A DNA stretch of 64,000 bases, from positions 1 to 64,000 of the forward strand of contig CAWINK010000002.1 in NCBI GenBank assembly GCA_963837445.1. The letters run 5' to 3'. The stretch's first letter is position 1, and every line of letters begins with the position of its first letter. Of the stretch, positions 1-16,090 are shown piece after piece. Source of the DNA: JACVRW01 sp963837445. GTDB lineage: Bacteria; Actinomycetota; Thermoleophilia; Solirubrobacterales; Thermoleophilaceae. The position numbers and the translations under genes were made by a program. Under the pieces are notes generated by a model. The model made no database searches. It had not been told where the DNA came from and worked only from the letters and a program-made list of their open reading frames with translations.

Positions 1-25
1 TGACCCGGCCGCGCTCTTCGCAGGC

Positions 26-694
26 CTAGCGCTGCCGCTTCGGGTCGTTCCGGGTGACCACAAGCAGGCCGACGAGCCGCGAGACCACCATCGCGATATA
101 CGCCACGCCGGCGAGCTGCTCGATCATCACGAGGCTGCGCGCGAACGGCTTGATCGGGATCACGTCGCTGAGGCCGGTGCTCGACAGGGTCGTGAAGCTC
201 AGGAACAGGAGCTCGACCCAGGTGCGTGTGGCATTCGGCTCGACCGCTGCGGTGAAGCTGTTCGGCTCGATCGCCTGGTAGACGACGAAGGAGTAGGCGA
301 ACGCCCACGCCACCAGGGTGAACGTGGCGCCGACCGCGAACAGCTCGTCACGGGTGACCACGTGGTCCTCGAGCACGTACGTGATCAGAGCGCCGGCCGC
401 GTAGAAGTAGAGGACCGCCTCGAACGCGGAGGAGTAGGGGAGGAGCGCGTCGTCGCGAGTGATCGCCTGAATCAGCAGGAGGATCGTGGCGGGTATGCCG
501 AGCACGATTCCCACCCAGGTCAAGCCGGGCGAGCTGCGCACGGACAGCACCACGAGCCCGAGGATCGCGATGCCGAACAGGCTGAAGAGAGCGGTTCCCG
601 CCTCGCTGCCCTCCATGGCCGGATACACGAGCACGCCGCCGAGCTGAGCAGCGAGCAGGATCGCGGAGGGCTGGCGGCGGGCCACCGAGAGCAC
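26..694 (-). CDS. two-pore-helix-type ion channel family membrane protein
   Basis: A 222-residue protein, very hydrophobic, with about five to six predicted membrane segments and a re-entrant pore-like stretch near residues 158-182 followed by a last membrane helix. The pore region reads SFTTLSSTGLSD, which resembles the filter of Ion_trans_2 potassium channels but has GLSD where GYGD is usual. It probably forms a small inner-membrane cation channel; no cytoplasmic regulatory domain is fused to it. The start is a GTG at 692-694. It is divergent from the next gene, with an 87-bp gap. The family call is moderately sure; ion selectivity cannot be inferred because the filter is non-canonical. Confidence 0.6.
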   Translation of the reverse strand: MLSVARRQPSAILLAAQLGGVLVYPAMEGSEAGTALFSLFGIAILGLVVLSVRSSPGLTWVGIVLGIPATILLLIQAITRDDALLPYSSAFEAVLYFYAAGALITYVLEDHVVTRDELFAVGATFTLVAWAFAYSFVVYQAIEPNSFTAAVEPNATRTWVELLFLSFTTLSSTGLSDVIPIKPFARSLVMIEQLAGVAYIAMVVSRLVGLLVVTRNDPKRQR

Positions 695-781
695 GGCCGC
701 AAGCTAGTGGCCGGATCGGTCGGTCAGGCGGCAGAAGCCGCTCACGCTCAGAACTAGCCACGGTCTCTGATCAGGTGTAGC

Positions 782-2890
782 GTGGGCACCATGGCCCGGC
801 TGGCCTGGTCCGCTAGTCGACGATTCGGGGCCTTCGCCCTTGCGCTATTCCTGTGCATTTGCGCGCCATCAGGCGCCCTCGCCCAGGATTCGCCCGGTCT
901 CGAGTTCGTCACGGACGGCGAGGAACCCGTCGCTGTGTCGATGGGGAAGAACCGCTACGGGGAGTTCAGCGGGCGCCTCAACCTGACGATCAAGAACAAC
1001 TCCCAGGTACCGGGCCGCCTTCGCCTTCTGTTCATCCCGGCCAACGCGGGACGAGCCCTCAACCTCGGTCGCGAGGGCGAGGGCGAGTTCGTACGGCGGA
1101 TCCGGCCGCCGGCGAAGAGACTCCGCCTTCGGGCAGGCGATCTCCTGTATGTCCGACTCGCGCTGCGGGTTCCAAGCCGCGCGTCACTTTCGTCGGTTGA
1201 CGGAATTCTGGTCGCTCAGCTGCGCCCCGCGGAGAAGGGCAGCGCAAGCGTGCCGTCTGCCGACCTGAGGATCGCGGGCAAGCCCCGGCAGACGAAGGAC
1301 GTGCTGTTCGAGCCCGCTGAGGTGGCGATCGCCCCCAGCCGCTTCTGTCGCATACCTTCGCTCGGGACCTGCCACACCGAGGCGGAGATCACCCTTCGCG
1401 GGGACGGCGCTCGCCGGCTGCTCGTGGACAACCGTGAGCCCGATGCACGGGGGATCCTCCACAACGGTTCGGGTGAGACGGTCGCTGCGGTTCTGGGCGA
1501 CGTCACGGAGGACGAGAACGGCGTGGTCACGGGCACGGTGAAGCTCTCCGACATCGAGCACGTCGGCGAGTACAAGGGGGTCCTTGCCATCACACCGGGC
1601 GGGCAGGGGGCTCCGCAGATGCCAATCACCGTGAGTGTGGGCAACTCGTTCTTCTGGGCCTTCCTGGCGGTTCTCGCGGGTGCCGGCCTGGCCTACATCA
1701 TTCGGTGGCGCGACCAGATTGGCCAGCAACGCAAGCGGCTCCAGTCGCGCCTCGACGTCGCGGTCCGCCGTTACGAGCGGATTCTGCGGGAATACGGCGA
1801 GGCGCCCGCAAGCTTCGACCTGAAGCGCGACATCGGGCCGCCGCCGTGGGACAAGCCCATCCTGGGGGAGGAGGGCATCGCCGGGCTTCGTCACAGGATC
1901 AACGAGGCCCAGCAGGGTGCGTTCGCCGAGCTGAGCACCGAAGTCGACGAGACGGTCCTGACGATCTGCCGCTGGGTCGAGGTCGAGCGCGCTGTGCACC
2001 ACGCTCGAGAGGAGATGGACAAGCCCGTTCCCGAGCTCGACGGTCATGAGATCGACCAGTCGAAATGTCGAGATGGTCTCGAGACCCTCATCGATCGAGC
2101 GAGCTCCGACACCGTGCTCGCGGAATGCAAGCTGTACCTCGGCAACCTGGAGCGGCACCTGCGGCTCTACATGGAGCTGCGAGACGTCTGGCAACAGAAG
2201 GACGCGATTCTGTGCGAGGACGGCCTCACCGGAGCGCAGAAAGTGGAGCTCGGCAAGATTCACGTCTGGGAGGCCGACGCGGACCTTCCGGAGCTCGCGA
2301 AGCGCCAGCCCGAGGACTTCGAGCAGGTCCATTCCAGGTTGCGCAAGATGGGAAGGCACCTGCGGAAGATCTCCGGTGCTCTTCCGGAGCACGAACACAG
2401 GTCGAAGCACCTGCTGCGTCGCACCCGCGACTGGGAGACCGAATTCACCGCGAAGCTCAGGAAGGAGCGCGAGGGTCGAGAGTTCGGACTGCGCTGGAGA
2501 CAGCGAGGTGCCTGGCTCAACCTGCACGATGCCTTCTGGGCCTTCGTTGCCATCGCGATCGCCTCGATCGGCTACGCGGTCACGTTCTACAACGACACGT
2601 GGGGCTCGAAGGTCGATTTCTTCACGGCCATCGCAACCGGCTTCGGAGTGAAGTTCGGCGCCGACGCCGCCCAACAGGTCGACTGGACCAATGTTCCGAT
2701 CGTCGGCTCGCTCATGGCGGGTGTGACCGGAGCCGTCGAGCCCCCACCTGCCCCTGGGCCGCCTGTCCCCGAGCCAGACACCAAGGAGCAATCCGCCCCC
2801 GCGCCGGATCCGTCATCGAACGGCGGCGGGGAGGGGAATCAAGGCCCAGGCCACTCGCCACCGGCCGAGCGCGAACCGCAGAGGAGCTAG
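782..2890 (+). CDS. large secreted/membrane-anchored protein of unknown function
   Basis: I do not recognise this 702-residue protein. It has an N-terminal signal peptide (to about residue 35, ending in a run of small residues and LAQD), then an extracytoplasmic beta-rich, Ig-like region (about 40-280). A membrane helix follows near 287-307, then a long charged helical region (about 310-580) rich in Arg, Glu and Leu, a second membrane helix near 584-604, and a Pro/Glu-rich tail. The architecture fits an envelope protein whose helical middle lies in the cytoplasm. The start may be GTG 782 or ATG 791. Its stop overlaps the convergent ctaB stop by 4 bases. Confidence 0.6.
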   Translation: MGTMARLAWSASRRFGAFALALFLCICAPSGALAQDSPGLEFVTDGEEPVAVSMGKNRYGEFSGRLNLTIKNNSQVPGRLRLLFIPANAGRALNLGREGEGEFVRRIRPPAKRLRLRAGDLLYVRLALRVPSRASLSSVDGILVAQLRPAEKGSASVPSADLRIAGKPRQTKDVLFEPAEVAIAPSRFCRIPSLGTCHTEAEITLRGDGARRLLVDNREPDARGILHNGSGETVAAVLGDVTEDENGVVTGTVKLSDIEHVGEYKGVLAITPGGQGAPQMPITVSVGNSFFWAFLAVLAGAGLAYIIRWRDQIGQQRKRLQSRLDVAVRRYERILREYGEAPASFDLKRDIGPPPWDKPILGEEGIAGLRHRINEAQQGAFAELSTEVDETVLTICRWVEVERAVHHAREEMDKPVPELDGHEIDQSKCRDGLETLIDRASSDTVLAECKLYLGNLERHLRLYMELRDVWQQKDAILCEDGLTGAQKVELGKIHVWEADADLPELAKRQPEDFEQVHSRLRKMGRHLRKISGALPEHEHRSKHLLRRTRDWETEFTAKLRKEREGREFGLRWRQRGAWLNLHDAFWAFVAIAIASIGYAVTFYNDTWGSKVDFFTAIATGFGVKFGADAAQQVDWTNVPIVGSLMAGVTGAVEPPPAPGPPVPEPDTKEQSAPAPDPSSNGGGEGNQGPGHSPPAEREPQRS

Positions 2891-3768
2891 AGCCGCACGT
2901 CGGCCACCATCGCCGCGAACAGCGCGGCCAGGTAGCCCAGCGAGAACAGGTAGAGGCGCAGGGCGGACCGCTTGTCCGCGCGGCGCATCAGGCGCCATGA
3001 GCCGTAGATGAAGGCGGCACCGAGCAGCACCGATGCCACCAGGTAGGTCACTCCGAATGCGCCGGCGCAGAAGGGCAGCTGGCTCACCGCGTAGAGCAGC
3101 ACGGTGTAGAGCAGGATCTGGCGCCGGGTCTCGCGCTCGCCGCGCACCACGGGCAGCATCGGCACCCCGGCGCGGGCGTACTCGTCCTTCATCAGGAGCG
3201 AGAGCGCCCAGAAGTGCGGCGGAGTCCAGAAGAAGATGATCGCGAACAGGTAGAGCGGCGTTCCCGCGAGCCCGCCCGTCACCGCCGCCCAGGCCACCAG
3301 CGGCGGCACGGCTCCCGCGGCGCCGCCGATCACGATGTTCTGCGGCGTGGCGCGCTTCAGCCAGAGCGTGTAGACAAAGACGTAGCCGAGCAGCCCGGAC
3401 AGGGACAGGGCGGCCGCGAGCAGGTTGACCGTGGTCGCGAGCAGCACGAACGCGGCCACGCCGAGGATGACCCCGAAGGCCATTCCGGCCGCCGGCGACA
3501 CTCGGCCGGCCGCCACGGGACGGTTGGCGGTGCGCCGCATGGTCCGGTCGATGTCGCGGTCGATCACGTGGTTGATCGCCCCGGCTCCGCCGGCGGACAG
3601 CGCGCCGCCCAGGCAGGTGAGCGCCACGAGCTCGAGCGAAGGGTCGCCCGCCACATACATCGTCGTGACCGTGGTGAAGAGCAGCAGCGACTGCACCTTC
3701 GGCTTGGTCATCTCGAAGTAGTCCGAGGCCGCGGTGCGCCAGGCGGCGCGTGTGACTACCGCCTCCAT
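2887..3768 (-). CDS. ctaB: protoheme IX farnesyltransferase (heme o synthase)
   Basis: This 293-residue UbiA-family prenyltransferase attaches farnesyl to heme b to make heme o, the precursor of the heme a used by cytochrome oxidase. The substrate-binding Asp motif is visible as N66-x3-D70-x3-D74, and about eight to nine hydrophobic helices follow. Length is normal for the family. Its start overlaps the ctaA stop by one base (TGATG), so it is the last gene of the ctaC-ctaD-ctaA-ctaB operon and is probably translationally coupled. It acts in the cytoplasmic membrane. Confidence 0.95.
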   Translation of the reverse strand: MEAVVTRAAWRTAASDYFEMTKPKVQSLLLFTTVTTMYVAGDPSLELVALTCLGGALSAGGAGAINHVIDRDIDRTMRRTANRPVAAGRVSPAAGMAFGVILGVAAFVLLATTVNLLAAALSLSGLLGYVFVYTLWLKRATPQNIVIGGAAGAVPPLVAWAAVTGGLAGTPLYLFAIIFFWTPPHFWALSLLMKDEYARAGVPMLPVVRGERETRRQILLYTVLLYAVSQLPFCAGAFGVTYLVASVLLGAAFIYGSWRLMRRADKRSALRLYLFSLGYLAALFAAMVADVRL

Positions 3769-4702
3769 CAGGCCGCCACCGCCTCCGCGCGTCTGGGCGC
3801 ACGCTCACGCGCCGGCGCGAGCGTGAGGGTCATCGCGAGCGTGGTAGCCCACAGGAGCGTGCCGAGCGCGAGGTGCAGCAGGATCATCAGCTCATACTCG
3901 TCGAGCCACACGTTCAGGGCGCCCACCAGCACCTGCACCGCGAGCAGGCCTGCCAGCGCCCAGGCGTAGCGCGGGAGCACCCCGCGCCGTACCGCCGTAG
4001 CCACGAGAGCGATCACTAGCAGCGACGCGAGGTACATGAAGGCGCGGTGGGTGAGGTGGATGTCCACGAGCTCGGCCTTGCCGAACGGCATGAACTCACC
4101 ATTGCAGGTGGGGAACTCCTTGCCGCAGGCATGATGGGCGCCATCGCCGAGCTGGTAGTCGGCGCGGCCGTAGTTCTGCGTGCCCGCCATGTAGCCGCCC
4201 GCCACGATCGTGCACAGCACCGCCACGCTCGCGGCGATCGAGAGCACCCGCAGGCCCCGCCCGCCCGGCACCTGAGGAGCCGCGCTCACGGCCCGCCACA
4301 GGTAGAGCAGCAGGCCGAGCAGCAGCATCGCCAGGCCGAGGTGCGCCGCCACGTACACCTCCTCGAGGTTCTCCTCGACCGTCGCGCCGCCGAGCGCGCC
4401 CTGGGCGATCACGAGCACCAGCAGCGCCGCGGCGGGCAGCATGAACTCCCGCTGGCGCCGCCACGCCTGGACGAAGATCGCGAGGATCATGAAGCCCACC
4501 ACGATCGCCAGCACGCGATGGGTGTACTCGATGATCGTGTTGAGATCCATCCCCGGCACGACGTCGCCGTTGCAGAACGGCCAGCCGTGAAAGCCCGAGC
4601 CGGCGGGCCCGCAGCCGAGGCCGGAGTCGGACACCCTGACCACGCCGCCCACGATGATCAGGACGAAGGTGGCGATGCCGGTGGCGAGTACGAGCCGGCG
4701 CA

Positions 4703-4703
<1 letters not shown>
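3768..4703 (-). CDS. ctaA: heme A synthase (COX15/CtaA family)
   Basis: A 311-residue polytopic membrane protein that oxidises the C8 methyl of heme o to give heme a. The four conserved heme-ligand histidines can be seen in EYTHRVLA, AAHLGLAM, LTHRAFMY and LLHLALGT, as expected for the two four-helix bundles. An extracellular loop has CGPAG...PFCNG, and a second loop has CGKEFPTCNG; these are like the Cys pairs found in Gram-positive CtaA. TGATG overlaps join it to ctaD upstream and ctaB downstream. The start is an ATG. Identification is firm. Confidence 0.93.
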
Positions 4704-6408
<1,705 letters not shown>

Positions 6409-6409
<1 letters not shown>

Positions 6410-7272
6410 TAGTTCCCCTGGTCCTCTTCTCGCTGCTCGCGCTGGGCCGCCAGGTCCTCGCCGGCCTGCTGTATCTCCTCACGCTTGGCCTCGGCCCAGT
6501 TCTTGAAGTCCTCGGGTGACATCGCGACCACCTTCGCGCGCATGTCCGCGTGGCCCGAGCCGCAGAGCTCCGCGCACTGGCCGCGGTAGGTGCCCTCGTT
6601 CGGCACCTTGAACCAGGTTTGGTTCACGTAGCCCGGCACGGCGTCGGCCTTGGGGCCGAACTTCGGGATCCACCACGAGTGGATCACGTCGGAGGCCTCG
6701 AGCTCCAGCACGACGGTCGTGTCCGTGGGCACCACCATCTCTTCGTACGAGAACAGCTGGCCCTCGCCGGGGTAGTCGTAGCGCCAGAGGTACTGCTGCC
6801 CGTTCACATGGATGCGCAGGACGGGACCACCGTCCTTGGGCGGATCCGGCTGGTCGACCGAGGCGAACTGCGCCTGCGCCGCGGTCAGGCCGCTCGGGCC
6901 CGAGGCGGGCGGGCTCTCTATTTCGTCCAGGTAGAGGAAGGTGACCACGGTGAGGACCACGAGGATCGACGCGGCTCCGATGGTCCAGCCGATCTCGAGC
7001 GGCGTGTTGCCGCGGATCTGGTCCGCGCGCCCGCCGCGGCGGGCGCGGTACTTCACCAGGGACCAGATCAGCGTGCCCCAGACGAGCAGGAAGATCACGA
7101 TCCCGATGTAGAGCGTGATCTTGTAGAGCGTGTCGATGTCGTCCGCGTTCTGCGACCCGCCCGACTCGGGCGTGAACGCGTCCGCGAACGCGGCAGGCGC
7201 CGCGATCAGGGTCGCGACTACGGCCGCCGAAAAGGCGGCTAGCAGCAGGCGTCTGGGCATGCCGGTGGGCAA
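6409..7272 (-). CDS. ctaC: cytochrome c oxidase subunit II (CuA subunit)
   Basis: A 287-residue subunit that takes electrons from cytochrome c through a dinuclear CuA site. It has a signal-like first helix, a spacer, two membrane helices (about residues 48-70 and 90-112) and a periplasmic-facing cupredoxin domain. The CuA ligands are seen in DVIHSWWIP (His) and CAELCGSGHADM (Cys, Glu, Cys, His, Met). There is no fused cytochrome c domain, so this is not a caa3 subunit II. It is the first gene of the cta operon. No subunit III gene (ctaE) follows in this operon, so that subunit must be encoded elsewhere. Confidence 0.95.
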
Positions 7273-7337
7273 GGCCGCGAGATCATATCTGCGCTCCCGG
7301 CAAGGGCTCCACTTCGTGCCAGTTGCCCCGAGCGGGG

Positions 7338-7634
7338 TCAGTCGGGAGGGCCGAGCGGGGCCTCGCCGGCGTGCCCCTTCGCGGCGCTCGTGCCCCCGGC
7401 GGCGGCCCCGCCGGACTCCACCTCGAGCTCGCGCACCCGCAGCCGGCCCACGTCGAGCTCCTCGATGCGGAGCTGCTTGATCACCGCGCGCCGGATCACG
7501 AGCCGGCCGATCGCAACCGCGCCGAAGGCGGCAGCACCGAGCGCGAGTGCGCCAAGGGCGCGCGCCGCACCGGCGTGCGCGCCGGTGGCCTGCGCGCCGG
7601 TTGCCCTCGCGCCCACCGCGGTGGCCTCGCGCAT
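7338..7634 (-). CDS. small hydrophobic protein of unknown function
   Basis: A 98-residue protein that I cannot assign. An Ala/Gly-rich N-terminal half with a likely membrane segment (about residues 30-50) is followed by an Ile/Val/Leu-Arg/Glu alternation (IRRAVIKQLRIEELDVGRLRVREL) with a period near five residues, suggestive of a short beta-helical or amphipathic strand stack. The tail is Gly/Ala-rich. The ATG at 7632-7634 lies 4 bases downstream of the enoyl-CoA hydratase stop, so both are probably co-transcribed. A longer reading frame extends upstream into that gene, but this start removes the overlap. Confidence 0.55.
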   Translation of the reverse strand: MREATAVGARATGAQATGAHAGAARALGALALGAAAFGAVAIGRLVIRRAVIKQLRIEELDVGRLRVRELEVESGGAAAGGTSAAKGHAGEAPLGPPD

Positions 7635-7638
7635 CACG

Positions 7639-8430
7639 CTAGGCGCCCTCGAACGCCGGCTCGCGCTTCTCCACAAACGCGGTCACGCCCTCCTGGAAGT
7701 CACGCGTGCGCGCGAGGGCGTGCTGAAGCTCGGCCTCGAGGTCGAGCTGGCCGTCGAGGTCGGGGTAGAGCATTCGGTTGAGCGCCTGCTTGGACCCGGC
7801 GTACGAGCGGGTCGGGCCCCCGGCGAGCTTCGTCACGAGCGAGTTCGCCTCGTCCATCAGCCGATCGTCTGGATGCACGTAGTTCACGAGCCCCCACTCG
7901 AGCGCGCGCTCGGCGGGCACACGCTCGCCCAGCAGCGCCATCTGGAACGCCCGCGCCTTCCCCACGGCCGCCGGCACGAACAGGGTCGACCCTCCGTCCG
8001 GCATCAGCCCGATGTTCACGAAGGCGAGGCCGAAGAACGCTGACTCCGCCGCCAGCACCAGGTCGCAGGCAAACGCGAGCGACGCCCCGATTCCCACCGC
8101 CGGCCCGTTCACGGCCGCAACCACCGGCTTCTCGAGCCGCCGCACGCCGGCGATGATCGGGTGATAGATGTCGAGCTCCTTGCGAATGTCCGGCAGGCCG
8201 TCGTCCGGATGGGGGTGAAAACCCGCCTTGAGGTCCGCACCGGACGAGAAACCCCGCCCGGCACCGGTAATCAGAACCGCGCGCACGCTCTCGTCAGCCG
8301 CGTCGCCCGTGATGACCTGCAACAGCTCGCGGCCGAAGTCCTCGGTCCAGGCATTGAGCGAATCGGGCCGGTTGAGTGTGACCCGCGCGACGCCGGCGTC
8401 CTGCTCCCACATCAGATGTTCGTAGCTCAT
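7639..8430 (-). CDS. enoyl-CoA hydratase/isomerase family protein
   Basis: A 263-residue crotonase-fold enzyme. It has the oxyanion-hole motif region GAGRGFSSGADLKA and NGPAVGIGASLAFACDLVLA. The glutamate positions of a standard enoyl-CoA hydratase are not clearly both present: the second segment reads FVNIGLMPDGGST, typical of the PaaG/isomerase branch where Asp rather than Glu acts. It may therefore be a 1,2-epoxyphenylacetyl-CoA isomerase-like or delta3-delta2 enoyl-CoA isomerase enzyme. The start was set at the ATG before SYEHLMWEQ; the reading frame continues 38 codons upstream without homology-like sequence. The cell would use it in CoA-thioester catabolism. Confidence 0.85.
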   Translation of the reverse strand: MSYEHLMWEQDAGVARVTLNRPDSLNAWTEDFGRELLQVITGDAADESVRAVLITGAGRGFSSGADLKAGFHPHPDDGLPDIRKELDIYHPIIAGVRRLEKPVVAAVNGPAVGIGASLAFACDLVLAAESAFFGLAFVNIGLMPDGGSTLFVPAAVGKARAFQMALLGERVPAERALEWGLVNYVHPDDRLMDEANSLVTKLAGGPTRSYAGSKQALNRMLYPDLDGQLDLEAELQHALARTRDFQEGVTAFVEKREPAFEGA

Positions 8431-8565
8431 GGCGGCGAGCCTACCGGCGGCCATTGGTTTTGGCGTGCTTCCCCGAACCGTTTGTGGCGTACGGAGGCGG
8501 TGTTTTCGGTCGCGCGCGCTTACACCATTGGCACTGCGGATCAAGAGTAGTCTGCAGGAGAACTG

Positions 8566-8720
8566 GCATAATGCTACGTAAGTGAGGTACTAACGCTCCT
8601 GGCGCGACTAAAGCCTCGCTTAGGATGCATTACCCGTGCTATAGTACGACACAATAAAGCATCAGATACAATGCGATAAGAGCGAATATAGGCATAAAGC
8701 CTCGTTCAAGGAGCATTATG
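8566..8720 (+). promoter_or_regulatory. AT-rich hipBA promoter with two 24-bp direct repeats (candidate operators)
   Basis: The 287 bp between the enoyl-CoA hydratase start and hipB are strikingly AT-rich for this genome. Two 24-bp copies, 8609-8632 and 8695-8718, match at 19 of 24 positions and both begin TAAAGCCTCG and end GCATTA. The second copy covers the ribosome binding site AAGGAG (8708-8713) and the ATG at 8718, and is itself flanked by the inverted arms CATAA (8693-8697) and TTATG (8716-8720). TATAGT at 8640-8645 could be a -10 element. The layout is what one expects for autoregulation by the HipB protein, although this operator is not the known E. coli TATCC/GGATA sequence. Confidence 0.5.
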
Positions 8721-9098
8721 AGGATTACCTCTCAACTCACGGACGCAGCGATTCTCCACGAGCTCGGCGCTCGGCTTGCCCGCACTCGACTGGAGCGCAA
8801 TCTCAGCCAGGAGGAGTTGGGCAACGAAGCCGGCGTCAGTCGACCGGCCGTGCAGCGGTTGGAAGCGGGAGAGCCGGTCAAGCTCACCACGCTTCTTCGG
8901 ATTCTGAGGGTGCTGGATCTCCTGGACTCTCTCGATCGCTTCGTACCCGAGCCGGTGCCTAGCCCTATTGAGCGCCTCAAGCGCGGTGGGCAGGAGCGCC
9001 AGCGCGCTACGGGCAGTAGGTCAGATGGCGCGCGTGAGGTTGAACGGACTCAGCTCCCCTGGCGATGGGGGGATGAGTCTCGGGACGAGGTGGCATGA
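8718..9098 (+). CDS. HipB-like helix-turn-helix antitoxin/repressor
   Basis: A 126-residue protein with an XRE-family helix-turn-helix at about residues 14-66. The recognition region reads LSQEELGNEAGVSRPAVQRLE, followed by LTTLLRILRVLDLL, which is typical of HipB-type regulators. The C-terminal half is Arg/Glu-rich and probably disordered. It overlaps hipA by ATGA (9095-9098), the usual antitoxin-first coupling of toxin-antitoxin operons. It should bind and neutralise the kinase and repress its own promoter, which carries repeated sites. Its AT-rich upstream region differs from the surrounding DNA and suggests transfer. Confidence 0.8.
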   Translation: MRITSQLTDAAILHELGARLARTRLERNLSQEELGNEAGVSRPAVQRLEAGEPVKLTTLLRILRVLDLLDSLDRFVPEPVPSPIERLKRGGQERQRATGSRSDGAREVERTQLPWRWGDESRDEVA

Positions 9099-10426
9099 GC
9101 ACGGTCGCGGAAGTCCGGCTCTGGGGCACTCGAATCGGGGCGGTCTCCCTGGAGGACGACACCGACGTCGCGGTCTTCCAGTATGACGACGGCTTCGTCC
9201 CCAGCGGCGTAGAGGTCTCACCCCTAACGATGCCGCTGAGGGAGCGGCCGTACACATTCCCAGGTCTCAATACCGAGACCTTTCACGGCCTATCTGGCCT
9301 ACTGGCGGACTCCCTGCCCGATCGGTACGGCCATGCGTTGATCGATGCGTGGCTCGCCGGTCAAGGGCGCGATCCGGGAAGCTTCAACGCGGTCGAGCGC
9401 CTCTGCTACGTCGGACGCCGAGGCATGGGCGCGTTGGAGTTCGCACCTATCCGTGGGCCGCGGATCTCACATAGCCAAGAGCTTCACATCGACAAGCTTG
9501 TCGAGCTCGCGTCTGATGTTCTCGCGCACCGCCAAGACCTCGTCGCTTCCTTGGCAAGAGGCGAGCGAGAGGAGGCGATGCGCGAAATCCTCGTTGTTGG
9601 TACCTCAGCAGGAGGGGCCCGCGCGAAGGCGGTTATCGCGTGGAACCCAGAAACCAACGCTGTTCGGTCTGGGCAGGTCGAGGCCCCATCCGGTTACGAG
9701 CATTGGCTCCTGAAGTTCGACGGCGTGGAAAACAACAAGGACAAAGACCGGCTGGCTGACCCGCGGGGCTACGGAGCAATCGAGTACGCATACTCAAAGA
9801 TGGCTCGGGATGCTGGGATCGACATGACCGAATGTCGTCTCCTTGAAGAGAATGGCCGCCGGCACTTCATGACTCGGCGATTCGATCGCCTCGACGACGG
9901 CGGCAAAATTCACATGCAGTCCCTGGGCGCGCTGGGTCACTACGACTTCAACCAAGCCGGGGCCCACGCCTACGAGGAAGCATTCCTCGTCATCAGGCAG
10001 CTTGACTTGCCGCATGCCGCGCTTGAACAGATGTTTCGCCGGATGACTTTCAACGTGATCGCCCGCAACCAGGATGACCACGTGAAGAACATCGCATTCC
10101 TGATGGACCGAGCCGGGAAATGGCGGCTCGCGCCGGCATTTGACATGACCTATGCCTATCGGCCCGACAGCAAATGGACGGCCCAGCACCAAATGTCTCT
10201 AAACGGGAAGCGCGACAACTTCGCGCTCGAGGACTTCCGCGAGACGGGCGAGCGGGCGCTCCTAAAGCGCGGGCACGCCGAGCAAATCGTGCGGGAGGTA
10301 CGCGACGTAGTGGCCCGATGGCCGGGCTACGCGGTGGACGCGCAGGTCGCAGAGGACCAAGCGGAGCGAATTGGAAGAACCTTGAGGCTGGACCTTCCTG
10401 TCGATTCCGTTCGGCCAGCCGCCTAG
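9095..10426 (+). CDS. HipA-like serine/threonine kinase toxin
   Basis: A 443-residue HipA-family kinase. The N-terminal subdomain has SGLLADSLPDRYGHALIDAWL, the HipA_N signature. A Gly-rich loop (VGTSAGGARAKA, about 167-178) sits where the P-loop-like autophosphorylation segment lies in E. coli HipA. The catalytic and metal-binding residues are visible: NQDDHVKN at 325-332 (D327 or D328 as base, N332) and FDMTY with D350. All key residues are kept, so it should be active. Relatives phosphorylate aminoacyl-tRNA synthetases and cause growth arrest; the target here is unknown. It is coupled by a 4-base overlap to its hipB partner. Confidence 0.87.
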   Translation: MSTVAEVRLWGTRIGAVSLEDDTDVAVFQYDDGFVPSGVEVSPLTMPLRERPYTFPGLNTETFHGLSGLLADSLPDRYGHALIDAWLAGQGRDPGSFNAVERLCYVGRRGMGALEFAPIRGPRISHSQELHIDKLVELASDVLAHRQDLVASLARGEREEAMREILVVGTSAGGARAKAVIAWNPETNAVRSGQVEAPSGYEHWLLKFDGVENNKDKDRLADPRGYGAIEYAYSKMARDAGIDMTECRLLEENGRRHFMTRRFDRLDDGGKIHMQSLGALGHYDFNQAGAHAYEEAFLVIRQLDLPHAALEQMFRRMTFNVIARNQDDHVKNIAFLMDRAGKWRLAPAFDMTYAYRPDSKWTAQHQMSLNGKRDNFALEDFRETGERALLKRGHAEQIVREVRDVVARWPGYAVDAQVAEDQAERIGRTLRLDLPVDSVRPAA

Positions 10427-10555
10427 GCCGGGGCTCGTCCATCCGTTTGCACCGCTTGCGCTCGGGGGGCCGCGGTGGTTCACTTGCAACGCCGAAAATC
10501 GTGGTCTGGTCTGGCCCCCGGACCTTCTATCGAATGACTGGTCCCAGGAGGAACG

Positions 10556-16086
<5,531 letters not shown>

Positions 16087-16090
<4 letters not shown>

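Noticed and set aside
1184..2791. Long minus-strand frame opposite the 702-residue membrane protein
   Set aside because: Shadow of high-G+C codon use. The plus-strand frame has a signal peptide and membrane helices; the minus frame has no recognisable domain.
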